From: an uncultured Opitutales bacterium
GTDB taxonomy: Bacteria; Verrucomicrobiota; Verrucomicrobiia; Opitutales; Intestinicryptomonadaceae
Assembly: GCA_900548185.1 (NCBI GenBank)
Contig: URJJ01000003.1
Location: 1 to 64,000 of the forward strand
Reading direction: 5' to 3'
DNA length: 64,000 nt
Positions 8,333 to 17,356 of the stretch are shown here, piece by piece (within the stretch, counting starts at the first letter, position 1; every line of letters begins with the position of its first letter). The translations under genes were made by a program, and so were the position numbers. The notes beneath the pieces were generated by a model. It was not told the DNA's origin. It did not search any database and saw only the letters and a program-made list of their open reading frames with translations.

Positions 8333-11069
8333 ATTCCAATTTTATTGTGTCGTCTATTTCTTCGGCATTATCAAAACCGTCAACTTCCAACAGTTCCTCC
8401 GCCTTGCGTTTGTTCATTTTATACCTAAATTCAATATCTGGCATACCGTCAATCTTTGGGATGCCCATGGCAAGGCCGACAACAACGCCTGGTGCTTCTC
8501 TTTTTACTTTTTCTGCGCCTTCATCTCCTTTTTCCGGATTAAGGGATATTGGATATATAATCAAAAGTGGATTTCTTTTTATGCCCGAAGAAAAGAATTC
8601 ATGCTCTGGTATTGTTTTTGAACTAACTTTTTTCCAATCTTCCACTATCTTTTTTGCTTCCGATTCCAATAGCCCCGATTTTGCAAAATCTATAGTTCCT
8701 AATCTTATTCGAGAGGATATCTGAATTGCTTTGCGATCTTTATTCACAAAAAACTTGCGCTCAATTGGAATAATTTTCTCGCCTAAAAAATCAATGCGCC
8801 GGTCGGCATCTACAGTTGTTGTTGCAATCACAACATCCCACTTGTCAAAGACTGGATTGTCTTCGGAGATTATTTGAATCAAGTCGGACGTGTTAAAATG
8901 CACGTTCGCCGAATGGACTACAAAGCTAGACAAAAGATCCTTAATGAAGCTTAGCGGAAGGTTTCGTATTATCGGAACATCTGGTTTTGCCAACCCCGGC
9001 ACGTTGGTAGCAAAAGAATAGTTTTTTGAACGCAAATTTTTTACCCAATTTGAAATCATGGTAAAATTGGACTCAAGCATGCTTGCATTTAAATGAAGGT
9101 ATGGAGTTTCCACAAGTTTGCCGCTAAATGTTATTGTGCGGGTAAAATCCTGCGCGGTGCGCATTTTGTTTCTCGCCGTAACGAGCAAGGAAGCCATATC
9201 AGAACGAACAGCCAAACCAAAATCATTAGGAGTTCTTTTGTCGTTCTGCATTCTTTTTACCTGATTTCGCAAATCATCTGTAGCTTTCGAAATGTATCGA
9301 TACCACTCAAACATGGATTCCCCCATCCATATTTGACATAAGTGCTTGTAGGAATCACGATATCCGAACCAACGCCCCATTTGCATAAGCGTGTCATACA
9401 TTTTTGAGTTTCTATAGAAATAGCTGACACACAACCCCTCCAGAGTTAATCCTCTCGACAAGCTCATGCCTCCAATCGCTATAATTCTAAGACCGTTTGC
9501 CTTGTGGGCCTCGTAATCCAACATATTGGAGGCATTCCCGCCGTTTACAATCTTAACGCATATATCTGAACTTGCGCGCGACAAAGTTTGGCGAACTCTT
9601 GCCCAATCATATTTCTCAATATTTACAAAATCTTTCTCAAATATATCTTTAAAATATGCAAAGGTTTCGTATTGTTGCGCACGTTCTCCCGTTTGGGAAT
9701 AATTGCGAATTTCAGATTTCCAGTTCTCGACACAATAGGCTACATGCTCGTATATATTTTGGTGAACAGCTATAAATCTGCTGATGTTGATAAGCATGGA
9801 TCGATGCGTATCTCCTTCGCCGTTCAAATCCCTAATCGCGTTAATTATAAAAAACGAAGCCAACGCTTCTTTTAAAGATTCGGGCAATCCCGGCATGCGA
9901 TAGCCTGACTTATGATTTATAGGCAGGAAACCTTCGCAGTCGTCATTGAAATGCAGCATATAAGCCTCCTTACCGTCGTCCCCAAAAATATTTCTTGCCC
10001 CGATATAATTACTGGGAGGCTCCAATGCATAAATAAAGTCTCTAGGAAAAAGATCCTCCTCAAGCATATCATCATCCGTATCCGGATTTATAAATATATT
10101 TGCATACGGTGTTGCCGTAACCCCAACATAATTCGACTTCGCAAACAATTTTAGAAGCCTGTTTATGCAGGCATTTATTACCGTAGGATCCTGATCCGGC
10201 CCCCTTGTGTTAACGGAGGCATTATCGGCTTCGTCGTCTATTAACAACATTGGGCATGCTATTTCTCCAAGTGCATTCTTATTGCGCAACGCTAGCCATG
10301 TTTCAAGACGGGTTAAGACAGCCTTGTTTTTCTTAACCACAAATAACACCGGATCGGAAATGCTCGAAAGTGAATTTGTAATATTGCTCTTAAAATCCGA
10401 TTCCGTAGACGTCATTACATATACTGAAACATCTTTATCAATCTTTCCCACTCCCAAATTTGGGGCTCTCCCATTGTTTTTTCTGAAAAGGCTACTATCC
10501 GCTCCTACAAAGTCTGAGTCTATTCTGCTTTGCGTTTGACGCCTTAACTTTTCTATAACGCCAGTCAATAGAATAATCACTTTATATCCAGCATCTGCGG
10601 CCTTGTTCATTATTGCCGTATACGTTGCGGTTTTCCCGGATTGCACATCCCCAATTATGAGGCCTTTTCGCTGAAAGGCAGAATCCCTTGGATTTCCCAA
10701 TAAATCCATAATTTCGTCAGACGTCCGACCTAATTTATAAACAACATCTCTGTCGAATTTAGAATATAGGTATTTTTCATACCTGTTCCAATACTTGCGG
10801 GCATTGTCTCTCATTGCAGCGCCAAACCAAGGCACATGCTCCACTTTTACGCAAGCGCCATAGTCAATTTTTACAGCCAGCTTATTTTGTATGGATCGAA
10901 CCAAAAATATTCTTCCTTGTTCATTGGGGATAGGAAACCCCAAAGTACGGCGATCGTTAATCTCGGAGTTTATTAACGCTTCTATCATTTTTTCTGTCGC
11001 ATTGGTGATCTCATAAGTTGCCAATTTGAACATAACTTGTGATTCAATTTCTGAAATAATGTCGCTCAT
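8322..11069 (-). CDS. Z1 domain-containing superfamily II helicase-like ATPase
   Basis: Large 915-residue ATPase with a Z1 domain (PF10593), a family linked by comparative genomics to GHKL/MutL-type ATPases and endonucleases in restriction-like systems. Seen: Walker A GDVQSGKT (140-147), DEAD-type Walker B LLIDDEAD (275-282), motif III-like VTATPYAN (317-324), and the C-terminal helicase-lobe motifs LSRGLTLEG (537-545) and QMGRWFGYR (563-571) that carry the arginine finger. All motor residues appear intact. Its start overlaps the upstream ATPase stop (ATGA), and its end overlaps the nuclease-like gene by 11 bases. It probably translocates on DNA or remodels it for the adjacent nuclease, which is inferred from family and context. 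Confidence 0.93.
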   Translation of the reverse strand: MSDIISEIESQVMFKLATYEITNATEKMIEALINSEINDRRTLGFPIPNEQGRIFLVRSIQNKLAVKIDYGACVKVEHVPWFGAAMRDNARKYWNRYEKYLYSKFDRDVVYKLGRTSDEIMDLLGNPRDSAFQRKGLIIGDVQSGKTATYTAIMNKAADAGYKVIILLTGVIEKLRRQTQSRIDSDFVGADSSLFRKNNGRAPNLGVGKIDKDVSVYVMTSTESDFKSNITNSLSSISDPVLFVVKKNKAVLTRLETWLALRNKNALGEIACPMLLIDDEADNASVNTRGPDQDPTVINACINRLLKLFAKSNYVGVTATPYANIFINPDTDDDMLEEDLFPRDFIYALEPPSNYIGARNIFGDDGKEAYMLHFNDDCEGFLPINHKSGYRMPGLPESLKEALASFFIINAIRDLNGEGDTHRSMLINISRFIAVHQNIYEHVAYCVENWKSEIRNYSQTGERAQQYETFAYFKDIFEKDFVNIEKYDWARVRQTLSRASSDICVKIVNGGNASNMLDYEAHKANGLRIIAIGGMSLSRGLTLEGLCVSYFYRNSKMYDTLMQMGRWFGYRDSYKHLCQIWMGESMFEWYRYISKATDDLRNQVKRMQNDKRTPNDFGLAVRSDMASLLVTARNKMRTAQDFTRTITFSGKLVETPYLHLNASMLESNFTMISNWVKNLRSKNYSFATNVPGLAKPDVPIIRNLPLSFIKDLLSSFVVHSANVHFNTSDLIQIISEDNPVFDKWDVVIATTTVDADRRIDFLGEKIIPIERKFFVNKDRKAIQISSRIRLGTIDFAKSGLLESEAKKIVEDWKKVSSKTIPEHEFFSSGIKRNPLLIIYPISLNPEKGDEGAEKVKREAPGVVVGLAMGIPKIDGMPDIEFRYKMNKRKAEELLEVDGFDNAEEIDDTIKLEYEA

Positions 11070-12538
11070 TTAAGCCTTTCTTTAAGCGCCGCTATAACCG
11101 AAGGGTAGCGGCTATAAGTATATTCATTTGAAATCATAGCTATTGCATCAGATTCGGAAAATCCCGATGAAACAAGCATTTCTATATTGCTTTCTGCAAG
11201 CAATAAGATTTCATCTTCCGAAATTTGAGGTATTTCATCGTAAACTTTGCTTTCCGCTATATTTTTGTACACTGGGATATATGGGAGCTGATCTTCCAAG
11301 TCGCGTAGGAATGCCTCCATATATTTTAGTCCAGATTCGTCTATATGCGACTCTACTAGCTTAAACAAGGAAGTATCCCTGCTAATTTTATAATGAAATG
11401 CACCGCGATTTTCGACTTCATACCAGGCTGTTTTTATGTCTGGGCTTGAAGTTTTACGCCCCTTATATGTAAGCTCTCTTTTGCTCTTCGGGACGGAATT
11501 TGCAATAATTTCTATTAGATTCTTTCTTATCTTGTCCGGCAATATTGCTGTGGATTTCTTAATGTCAATAGACCATAAAGAATCTAGTTCGCTCGGAATA
11601 TCTACGCGGATTCTCGTCAACTTTTCCAGTTCATACTGGCGATGCAATCCAAACCAAGTTCCATAGGCAATCAATCGCTTATTTCTGTATAAGTAAAAGC
11701 CTTGATTTTTCTTTAAATCCTCCTTTTGTCCCAAGTAACTCAAATACTTTTCGCTGATTTTGGAAATATACGGCAAAATATACGGTTTAACCAATATCTC
11801 CGATTCGTCTATGCGAATCCTTCGATCCTCCAAAGGCTGTGTTCCTGGATGTGTGGTCAAGAAAGGATCTATCGCTGCAACAGGCTCACGATTGAAGTAA
11901 ATCTTTATTGGCTCCGAGAAACTATCCCCGCTTATATAGCGATGAAAGACAAGCGCGACATGATCACGCGACAAATTTACTTTATCCAAAAAACTTCCAT
12001 TAAAGTCTTTTGCGCTGTGTTCTAGCCTGTCAAATCTTCTCCACATTACCAAAGTTCCGGAGTCAAACTTCTTCAATTCTCCAAGGGTAGGAATGCCTAG
12101 GTTATTGATTTCGACTTCAGAAAATTCTTTGATTATCCAATCAGACTTCTCAATCACATAGTCTAAATCCCAAACAGCCGCAGACAACTTGCCGCCCTTT
12201 TTGGAGACCACGGTTAATTCCCTACATTGAGACATTGACGCTGTCTTCATTCCCAGACCAAATCTCCCTAAGTCGGCTGAACTTCTTGCCTCCAAAGAAC
12301 TACGGCTTCCGTAACGCATCGCTGCTCTAAGCTCTTCCTTGCCCATGCCAACACCATTGTCTACTACGCATAAATAAGCGTTTGCAGCCTGAGAAGCATA
12401 TTCTACCTCTATTATTGTTGCGTTAACACTAAGACTATTGTCTATAATATCCGCAAGCGCCGATTCAAAAGTATAGCCAATCGACCTTGTAGATTCAACT
12501 AATATAGGGGCAAGCGGGATTAATTGCTCTTCTCTCAT
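11066..12538 (-). CDS. GHKL (HSP90/MORC-like) ATPase of a defence operon
   Basis: First gene of the defence operon. The N-terminal domain is a GHKL ATPase: N-box FESALADIIDNS (E25, D33-N34), DNGVGM (60-65) and the lid motif GRFGLGMKTAS (91-101), as in HATPase_c_3 / MORC-type proteins. The rest of the 490 residues contains no motif I can name, apart from an S5-like region expected after the ATPase fold. MORC ATPases dimerise on ATP binding and clamp DNA. I chose the ATG at 12538 (MREEQLIPLAPILVES) over the long frame starting at 12613, because the additional N-terminal residues look like translated AT-rich leader. The stop overlaps the Z1 start by 4 bases. Confidence 0.88.
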   Translation of the reverse strand: MREEQLIPLAPILVESTRSIGYTFESALADIIDNSLSVNATIIEVEYASQAANAYLCVVDNGVGMGKEELRAAMRYGSRSSLEARSSADLGRFGLGMKTASMSQCRELTVVSKKGGKLSAAVWDLDYVIEKSDWIIKEFSEVEINNLGIPTLGELKKFDSGTLVMWRRFDRLEHSAKDFNGSFLDKVNLSRDHVALVFHRYISGDSFSEPIKIYFNREPVAAIDPFLTTHPGTQPLEDRRIRIDESEILVKPYILPYISKISEKYLSYLGQKEDLKKNQGFYLYRNKRLIAYGTWFGLHRQYELEKLTRIRVDIPSELDSLWSIDIKKSTAILPDKIRKNLIEIIANSVPKSKRELTYKGRKTSSPDIKTAWYEVENRGAFHYKISRDTSLFKLVESHIDESGLKYMEAFLRDLEDQLPYIPVYKNIAESKVYDEIPQISEDEILLLAESNIEMLVSSGFSESDAIAMISNEYTYSRYPSVIAALKERLK

Positions 12539-12545
12539 TCTAGCA

Positions 12546-12574
12546 AAATAAAGAACAATAATTTTAAAAGTCAA
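12546..12574 (-). promoter_or_regulatory. Candidate promoter of the defence operon
   Basis: Minus-strand TTGACT (12574-12569) is followed after 17 bases by TTATTT (12551-12546). Transcription would begin almost at the ATG at 12538, giving a near-leaderless mRNA. The -10 match is weak and the whole region is AT-rich, so this is tentative. Confidence 0.3.
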
Positions 12575-12934
12575 ATTCATGTAATCAAATGTTTCAAATA
12601 AAATTCCAATCAATCATAGGATTACCCAATCTTGCCTCTATATCTTGGGATAAAATGACAATATTAGAATGATTTCACGTTTGCGTATTTATTCTGATCT
12701 TCTCATGAAAAATCATAAAAAACAATCATAAATGATCGTTTTACATATATATTTTGTCCTCTGAATGTGCAAAAAAAACAAATATTTCTTAGAATGCTAT
12801 TGCGCAAGAAGATCTTGATTCTTAACAATACATTATTACTCGAGAAACAATATATAAATGAGTAATAGTATATCAACAGGTACATGGAATAAAAATGCTT
12901 CGACAAAGGAGGTCATGAAAGTTGTTCGGTGAAT

Positions 12935-13056
12935 GTTCGTATCATGCGTTTGGGACGTAATATTAGCTAGAAGGATTTTGCGTCAAAGTTCTGAATGTGC
13001 ATCTGCCATATAGGCTTTTTGAGACAATAGGCGAAATTTCTCTGCGCAAGCTCTAA
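12935..13056 (+). pseudogene. Relic of a second hipB-type antitoxin gene
   Basis: Plus-strand translation gives VRIMRLGRNIS, stop, KDFASKF, stop, then after a one-base shift HLPYRLFETIGEISLRKL, stop. It lines up piece by piece with residues VRARRLEQNITQKAFAAKVG and LPTYRRFETSGEISLRKL of the intact antitoxin at 1248-1574. There are at least three disabling changes, so the relic is old. The module was probably once present twice in the island, in opposite orientation. Confidence 0.7.
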
Positions 13057-13930
13057 ACGCCGTCTAAGAAAGAGAACTTTAAGAAAATGATATCGAGTTT
13101 ATAGACTAAAGAATCGTCAAAGATTTATTTTAGGGTATTTTGCCAAAGGCTCGGAAATTTTCTCCGCAGATTTTGCGAAGATAATATTTGTTTTTCTTCG
13201 CAAGATACTTGTTATCTGAGAATAACAAGCAAAATATTGTATATTTTATTACGATAAGGTTAGGTCTGATGGCTATTTTCCCGATGATAACTACAAACAG
13301 AATTTGGGAGAAGATATTTGCCGCAAAGCGTTTCGCTAAATTTTAAATCTCCAAGTAAACTACTCACTAGCAGAACTGGGTTTATAGCTTACTTGAGGAG
13401 TTATCAAAAATTGAGGAACTAAAAAGCATCTAAAGCACTATGGGGCGCGATGAAATAGTCGATGACACGGCCCCCCCGCGCCGTCGGCAAATTATAAGCT
13501 CGACAAGCACTGCATGGCAGAAAACAGACGTAATACTTCCAATACATAGCAAGGAGCAAAATTCTTTTCATACAACGGGAAAATATTAGACAACCTAAGA
13601 GAGGAAACCGAAGCTAGGGAATAATTAAAATATAACCTTCTGAACTACCAAAACATCTTAGACAAATTCATCCGATTAATTACAGTATTAAACTCTATGT
13701 CGCAACAAGTTTAAGTTGACATTTCCTGCATTTTTTCAAAATGCTGAGATTATAAATTGAACTTCGTCTTTTGGATGAATTTTTCAGGATTGTTCTTTGG
13801 GAGTTGGAGGTTTTCAATGGCCGCTTTTTTCGGCAAAAATGGCCGGAAATGTGGAAAGTTTTGGGGTGTGCGGCGCCATTTTTGGCGCCGAATTTTGCAA
13901 AAATCGCTCAAACATCGGTTTTTTAAATTC
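13057..13930. other. AT-rich non-coding stretch with decayed fragments
   Basis: No intact gene is visible. Short protein-like plus-strand pieces occur (for example DGYFPDDNYKQNLGEDICRK near 13270-13345 and SYNGKILDNLREETEARE near 13570-13620), each closed by stops, so this is probably the remains of one or two genes downstream of the hipB relic. Short perfect inverted repeats such as GGCGCCATTTTTGGCGCC lie near 13872-13889. Confidence 0.4.
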
Positions 13931-13977
13931 TTCCCAAGCTTGAGGTTGTGGGTTCAACCTCACCCCCCCCCGCTCCA
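13931..13977 (+). pseudogene. 3' half of a tRNA-Gly (anticodon CCC), probable att scar
   Basis: The segment begins with an anticodon loop TTCCCAA, continues with GCTTG and a short variable region, a T-arm (GTGGG, TTCAAC, CTCAC) and ends CCCGCTCCA, as in bacterial tRNA-Gly. The 5' half is missing: upstream bases do not pair with the acceptor or anticodon stem. The T-loop is one base short and the C-run is expanded, so it is not a working tRNA. Integrative elements that target tRNA genes leave such a 3' fragment at their distal junction. Confidence 0.55.
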
Positions 13978-13986
13978 TTAAAAAAG

Positions 13987-14017
13987 CCTCGCAAACAAAG
14001 GGTTTGCGGGGTTTTTT
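13987..14017 (+). terminator. Rho-independent terminator behind the tRNA-Gly fragment
   Basis: CCTCGCAAAC (13987-13996) pairs with GTTTGCGGGG (14002-14011), including one G-U pair, across a 5-base loop, and six T follow. Its position 10 bases after the CCA end suits the native terminator of the original tRNA gene. Confidence 0.8.
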
Positions 14018-14116
14018 ATTGATAAACAAAGGCTTAAACGGCGTGCGTAAAAATTGGGCAAGTTTTCGCAGAATTTCACGGAACTTTTAAGCATAAAAAA
14101 GGATAATTAAACGTCG

Positions 14117-14680
14117 TTACGCATCGTTATTATTCGTCGGATCATGCTGCGCATGCGGAAGCCTTGTTTCGGGGATTGCCGTGGTATTTGGACATATCAC
14201 CATCCTATCCAAGGTATCCAAGGCCATTCTCTTGGCCAGACAGATATTGATAAGTATTTTACCGTTCTTTTCGGAAGGCCTTAGCGGTTAGCGGCCTATG
14301 CATCTGGCGTCTATGGATTTTGAGGAATCCATAAGTTTTCTGGCATAGGCCTCCCATTCCGGGGTGGGCCTGGAATCGATGAAGATTTCATTCTTTGCGA
14401 GGTCGCATGCCGAGACCTTCAAGGCGTCTCATAGTCCGTAATTAGCCGTAAAAGGCCGCAAGTTCAGGGACTTTATGAAACGCCAGAATTGCCTCTTCAA
14501 TATTATATTGTTTGCCACAGAAAAATTAAAATCCACGTTTATTTTGGCGCATGCCGCCACACAGGCATCAAAACAGTTTATATCTGCATAGCCAATAGTT
14601 GAGGTCGTGAAGAGCGGGAATAATTCCGTAAGTGAATTTGAAATAGCGCCTCCCCAAAAAAGGAATGTCCCCCTCCCGAA
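14117..14680 (-). pseudogene. Unrecognised gene with two in-frame stops
   Basis: One minus-strand frame stays protein-like over about 185 codons but is cut by TGA (14429-14431) and TAA (14288-14290) before a final TAA at 14117-14119. Readable parts include FTTSTIGYADINCFDACVAA, EIFIDSRPTPEWEAYARKLM and GKILINICLAKRMALDTLD. No frameshift is needed, so the decay is by nonsense mutation. I do not recognise the family. Neighbouring fragments suggest a prophage or mobile-element remnant. Confidence 0.5.
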
Positions 14681-14825
14681 AGAGTCCTTTCCTACATGAG
14701 ACTGTATGGCCGTATGCTATGATGTATCGTTAAATTTGATTTTGAGAAAATGAAGTAGGATTCGGAAAAAAGGCTTGATATTGGGGGATAGACGAGGATA
14801 GTTTTCAATTAAATCCCTGTCGATT

Positions 14826-15005
14826 ATGGAGCTTGTAAAGATTACCCTGTTTTTGGATGCGGAAACGTTGAAAGTTTTCGAGCGGCTGGCTTCTGAAGCG
14901 GAGGTGCCCCTTGGGGAATTTATAGCCGATATGCTCGCAGCCCACATTGAAATCTGTTCGGTTTTTGAACGGAAGCGTCCCGCAATTGACCTCTCTTTGA
15001 ATTGA
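14826..15005 (+). CDS. Small helical (ribbon-helix-helix-like) protein
   Basis: A 59-codon plus-strand gene. The product starts MELVKITLFLDAETLKVFER, with alternating hydrophobic residues in a first strand, then two predicted helices (LKVFERLASEA and LGEFIADMLAAHIEI). That layout is like CopG/Arc-type ribbon-helix-helix DNA-binding proteins. No clear Shine-Dalgarno sequence precedes it, but codon use is coherent. It lies among mobile-element debris and could be an orphan regulator or antitoxin. Confidence 0.45.
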   Translation: MELVKITLFLDAETLKVFERLASEAEVPLGEFIADMLAAHIEICSVFERKRPAIDLSLN

Positions 15006-15771
15006 CAGACTTTCCCTCTCCTGCAAATGAATAGAAAAGGCCCTGCAAGATGTTTTCAGGGTTTTTGCTGTCTTCAAGCAGTTTCACAGGAGCGGGATTT
15101 ATTCACAGAGGGAAGCTTCGTGGATAGTTATCTTGCAAATCCCCATCCGCTCTCCGCAGACGACTTCCGGAGTTAAAAAAACACACTACTCGCTGCTGCC
15201 GCGTGCGCCTTTCTCTCAATGCAAAAGGACTCGGAGCATCTACTGACTTTGTCGGCCTCGCCGCCTGTTTCCACCATTGAAACCTCGACGTCGGGCGGGT
15301 TCGGTTCCTCCCCATGGGAAGAGGTGGTTTTATGAATATGACGCTGGCAGTTTTTGGCCTTTCGATGCGAACAGTCACATGCCAAGATGGCGGAGGCCAA
15401 TCAGAGTGTGGTATTGTGGTCTTTTGCGATTTTTCGCCCGCCTATCCATCCACCAAAATTCGAGGTCGTTATAGATTTTAAAGTTTGGATATATCTCCCT
15501 GAATTTCAGCGGGCCGGGTAATCTTTACAAATTGGTAGCGCGAAAAGACTGTAATGTTTCGGAAATTATTCTTTACATCGCTTAGGACTTTATACGGCTT
15601 TGCGTGGCAAGGTTCTCCCGACCGGGTGCAAAGAATCTTTGTGCTCGCGTACAAAAATAGAATCTCCAAATATTCCTCACCAAATATTATCATCTACCAC
15701 CATTGTTTGAATTGTATTTTATTGAATTTTCATTTTTTAAAGCAAATCTAGCCCTAAAACCATTGGGTAAA
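15006..15771. other. Region with short phage-like open frames, no confident gene
   Basis: Two overlapping short plus-strand frames, 15219-15335 (38 codons, start MQKDSEHLLTLSASPPVS) and 15332-15481 (49 codons, start MNMTLAVFGLSMRTVT), are joined by an ATGA-type overlap that often marks real coupled genes. Neither has a recognisable family. Downstream fragments (for example LYKLVARKDCNVSEIILYI near 15525-15585) end in stops. I read this as remnants of a mobile element. Confidence 0.3.
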
Positions 15772-16245
15772 TTATTTAGACCTTTTTCGCTTTTCTATTT
15801 CATTCTCCATTACCTTATAGAACTTTCGCAAATCTTCCAGGGAGAACGGCTTTATATTAATCACTATCGGATTTCTCGACTTGTCTTTGGGAATTACGAT
15901 ATAGCGTGGAACAGAAGCTTTCCGGCCTATATTTTTAAAATATTCATATCCGAGGGTTATCTTAGATATTTCGTCAAGGAATAAAGACTGAGTCTGATAC
16001 ACGCCATTCCGATATATGAATCGGTCATCTGTTATTTTTAAATACATGCCTTTCAGCCAAATGAAAAAGCCAACCCCCATTGATAGAAAGCCAACAACAA
16101 CAGGCCACATTGCAATTATACCCTCCACGCCACCTTTCCAACAAAAAGTTATAAAAAATAATGTAGCTAAAACTACATGAGGCAACACTAGTACATAATA
16201 TGCACTTCTTGTAGCTCTTGCAAAAAATATTTCTTTCGTTTTCAT
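15772..16245 (-). CDS. Membrane protein with PH-like C-terminal region, unknown function
   Basis: The 157-residue protein has two hydrophobic segments (about residues 17-35 and 43-65), followed by a soluble part with strand-rich sequence (LKITDDRFIYRNGVY, LDEISKITLGYEYF, NPIVINIKPFSLEDL) that resembles small bacterial PH-type domains. It ends in a basic tail. Membrane-anchored small proteins like this are common among accessory and immunity-like genes. It is AT-rich, the first of four leftward genes of similar composition, and I cannot assign a function. Confidence 0.6.
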   Translation of the reverse strand: MKTKEIFFARATRSAYYVLVLPHVVLATLFFITFCWKGGVEGIIAMWPVVVGFLSMGVGFFIWLKGMYLKITDDRFIYRNGVYQTQSLFLDEISKITLGYEYFKNIGRKASVPRYIVIPKDKSRNPIVINIKPFSLEDLRKFYKVMENEIEKRKRSK

Positions 16246-16365
16246 ATGCCCCTTAGCTAGATTATTTATAAAAAGAGTTTGTATTTGCGAATGGAGAACT
16301 CGGCATCGACTGATAATTAGAAATTGATATTAGATTTCTCCTACATGAGCTTGTTGATACAAACA

Positions 16366-16767
16366 TCATTTGGGAGGTTTATTGGAAAATCCAGATGAAA
16401 TGTCTATATACAATAGAGCTTTTTTCTTAAACTGCATAAATAACCAAACAAGCAAAGCTACTACCGGCAACATTGATGCAGCCGCGAGCAATTGAAAAGA
16501 CCAACTTGCACGTCCAAAAACTGCCTCGCATAAAAGATACGCAATATTTAAAATAGCAAAGAGAAGAATAATAAGAAAGACGCCAACGCCAATGAGGTAG
16601 AATGAGAGAGTTCGTTTCAAGCCGGCCATACCCCAAATAACAAATATAGATGAACAGATCAATTTGAGTACTACAGAAAGCGAAAACCCATTTACAATAA
16701 CTACACGTAGGGCAAATAGAAAACTTATTGCACCTAAAGCGATTAAGCCTATTGATAATTTCCTCAT
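16366..16767 (-). CDS. Small four-helix membrane protein, unknown function
   Basis: The 133-residue product is mostly hydrophobic, with four probable transmembrane segments (about residues 5-22, 28-46, 53-77 and 88-112) and a short polar tail (SSGFSNKPPK). No motif points to a transporter or enzyme. Its start overlaps the stop of the neighbouring gene by 4 bases, so the two are probably co-translated. Base composition is like the rest of the accessory region. Confidence 0.6.
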   Translation of the reverse strand: MRKLSIGLIALGAISFLFALRVVIVNGFSLSVVLKLICSSIFVIWGMAGLKRTLSFYLIGVGVFLIILLFAILNIAYLLCEAVFGRASWSFQLLAAASMLPVVALLVWLFMQFKKKALLYIDISSGFSNKPPK

Positions 16768-17279
16768 ATTGATATTCTGATTATTTTAGGGTGAACTTTC
16801 AATCTTTCTTTTAAAAACAAAGTTTTCATTTCAATATATTCCTTATTTTTTAGGATGGCAGGTTTAAGGAATTCGCATTCATTTAAGCCCCTTATTACCA
16901 TATGAACTATTATATCTCTTAACTGCTTATAGTCAATTTTTGCCGTAGCATCACTCCAATTGCATGTGACAGTTACTTCACCCTCATTCATCATTAGGCT
17001 GTATTCATTTGCCGACTCGGTAAACGTAATTGAAGATTCTCTTTCACCTGCATCAAACGCTCCAACAAGATATGTTAGAGACCAGAAATAATCCAATAAC
17101 GGCATACGAACTTTATCTCCATCTTCATAGTCAAAACTAATGCCATCAATGACGAATGTAATTTGCGAATCAAACACATCATAAAGCAAGTCTAACTGGG
17201 TGGCATTTTCATAGTTATATGTTGACGGATTTGTATACTGTTCGTCGTCTGAGAAAATTTTGTAGTCTAACTTATCCAT
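16764..17279 (-). CDS. Acidic soluble protein of unknown function (immunity-like)
   Basis: A 171-residue acidic cytoplasmic protein without signal peptide or membrane segment. It has an Asp/Tyr-rich N-terminal half (LDYKIFSDDEQYTN), a central FVIDGISFDYEDGD strand pair and a C-terminal helix. The size, acidity and coupling to a small membrane protein resemble immunity proteins of polymorphic or contact-dependent toxin systems, but no toxin gene is visible here. That is inference from general pattern only. Confidence 0.55.
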   Translation of the reverse strand: MDKLDYKIFSDDEQYTNPSTYNYENATQLDLLYDVFDSQITFVIDGISFDYEDGDKVRMPLLDYFWSLTYLVGAFDAGERESSITFTESANEYSLMMNEGEVTVTCNWSDATAKIDYKQLRDIIVHMVIRGLNECEFLKPAILKNKEYIEMKTLFLKERLKVHPKIIRISI

Positions 17280-17356
17280 ATACTAGAATGGAAATCTTGT
17301 TTTTATATCGAAATTCATAATTTATTCAATATCGGCAAGTTCACATCTGGTTTTCC

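Noticed and set aside
12703..12906. Minus-strand 67-codon frame in AT-rich DNA
   Set aside because: Tyr/Phe/Ile/Ser-rich sequence without start signal; typical chance frame.
13757..13981. Plus-strand 74-codon frame
   Set aside because: It runs through the tRNA-Gly fragment and has no protein-like pattern.
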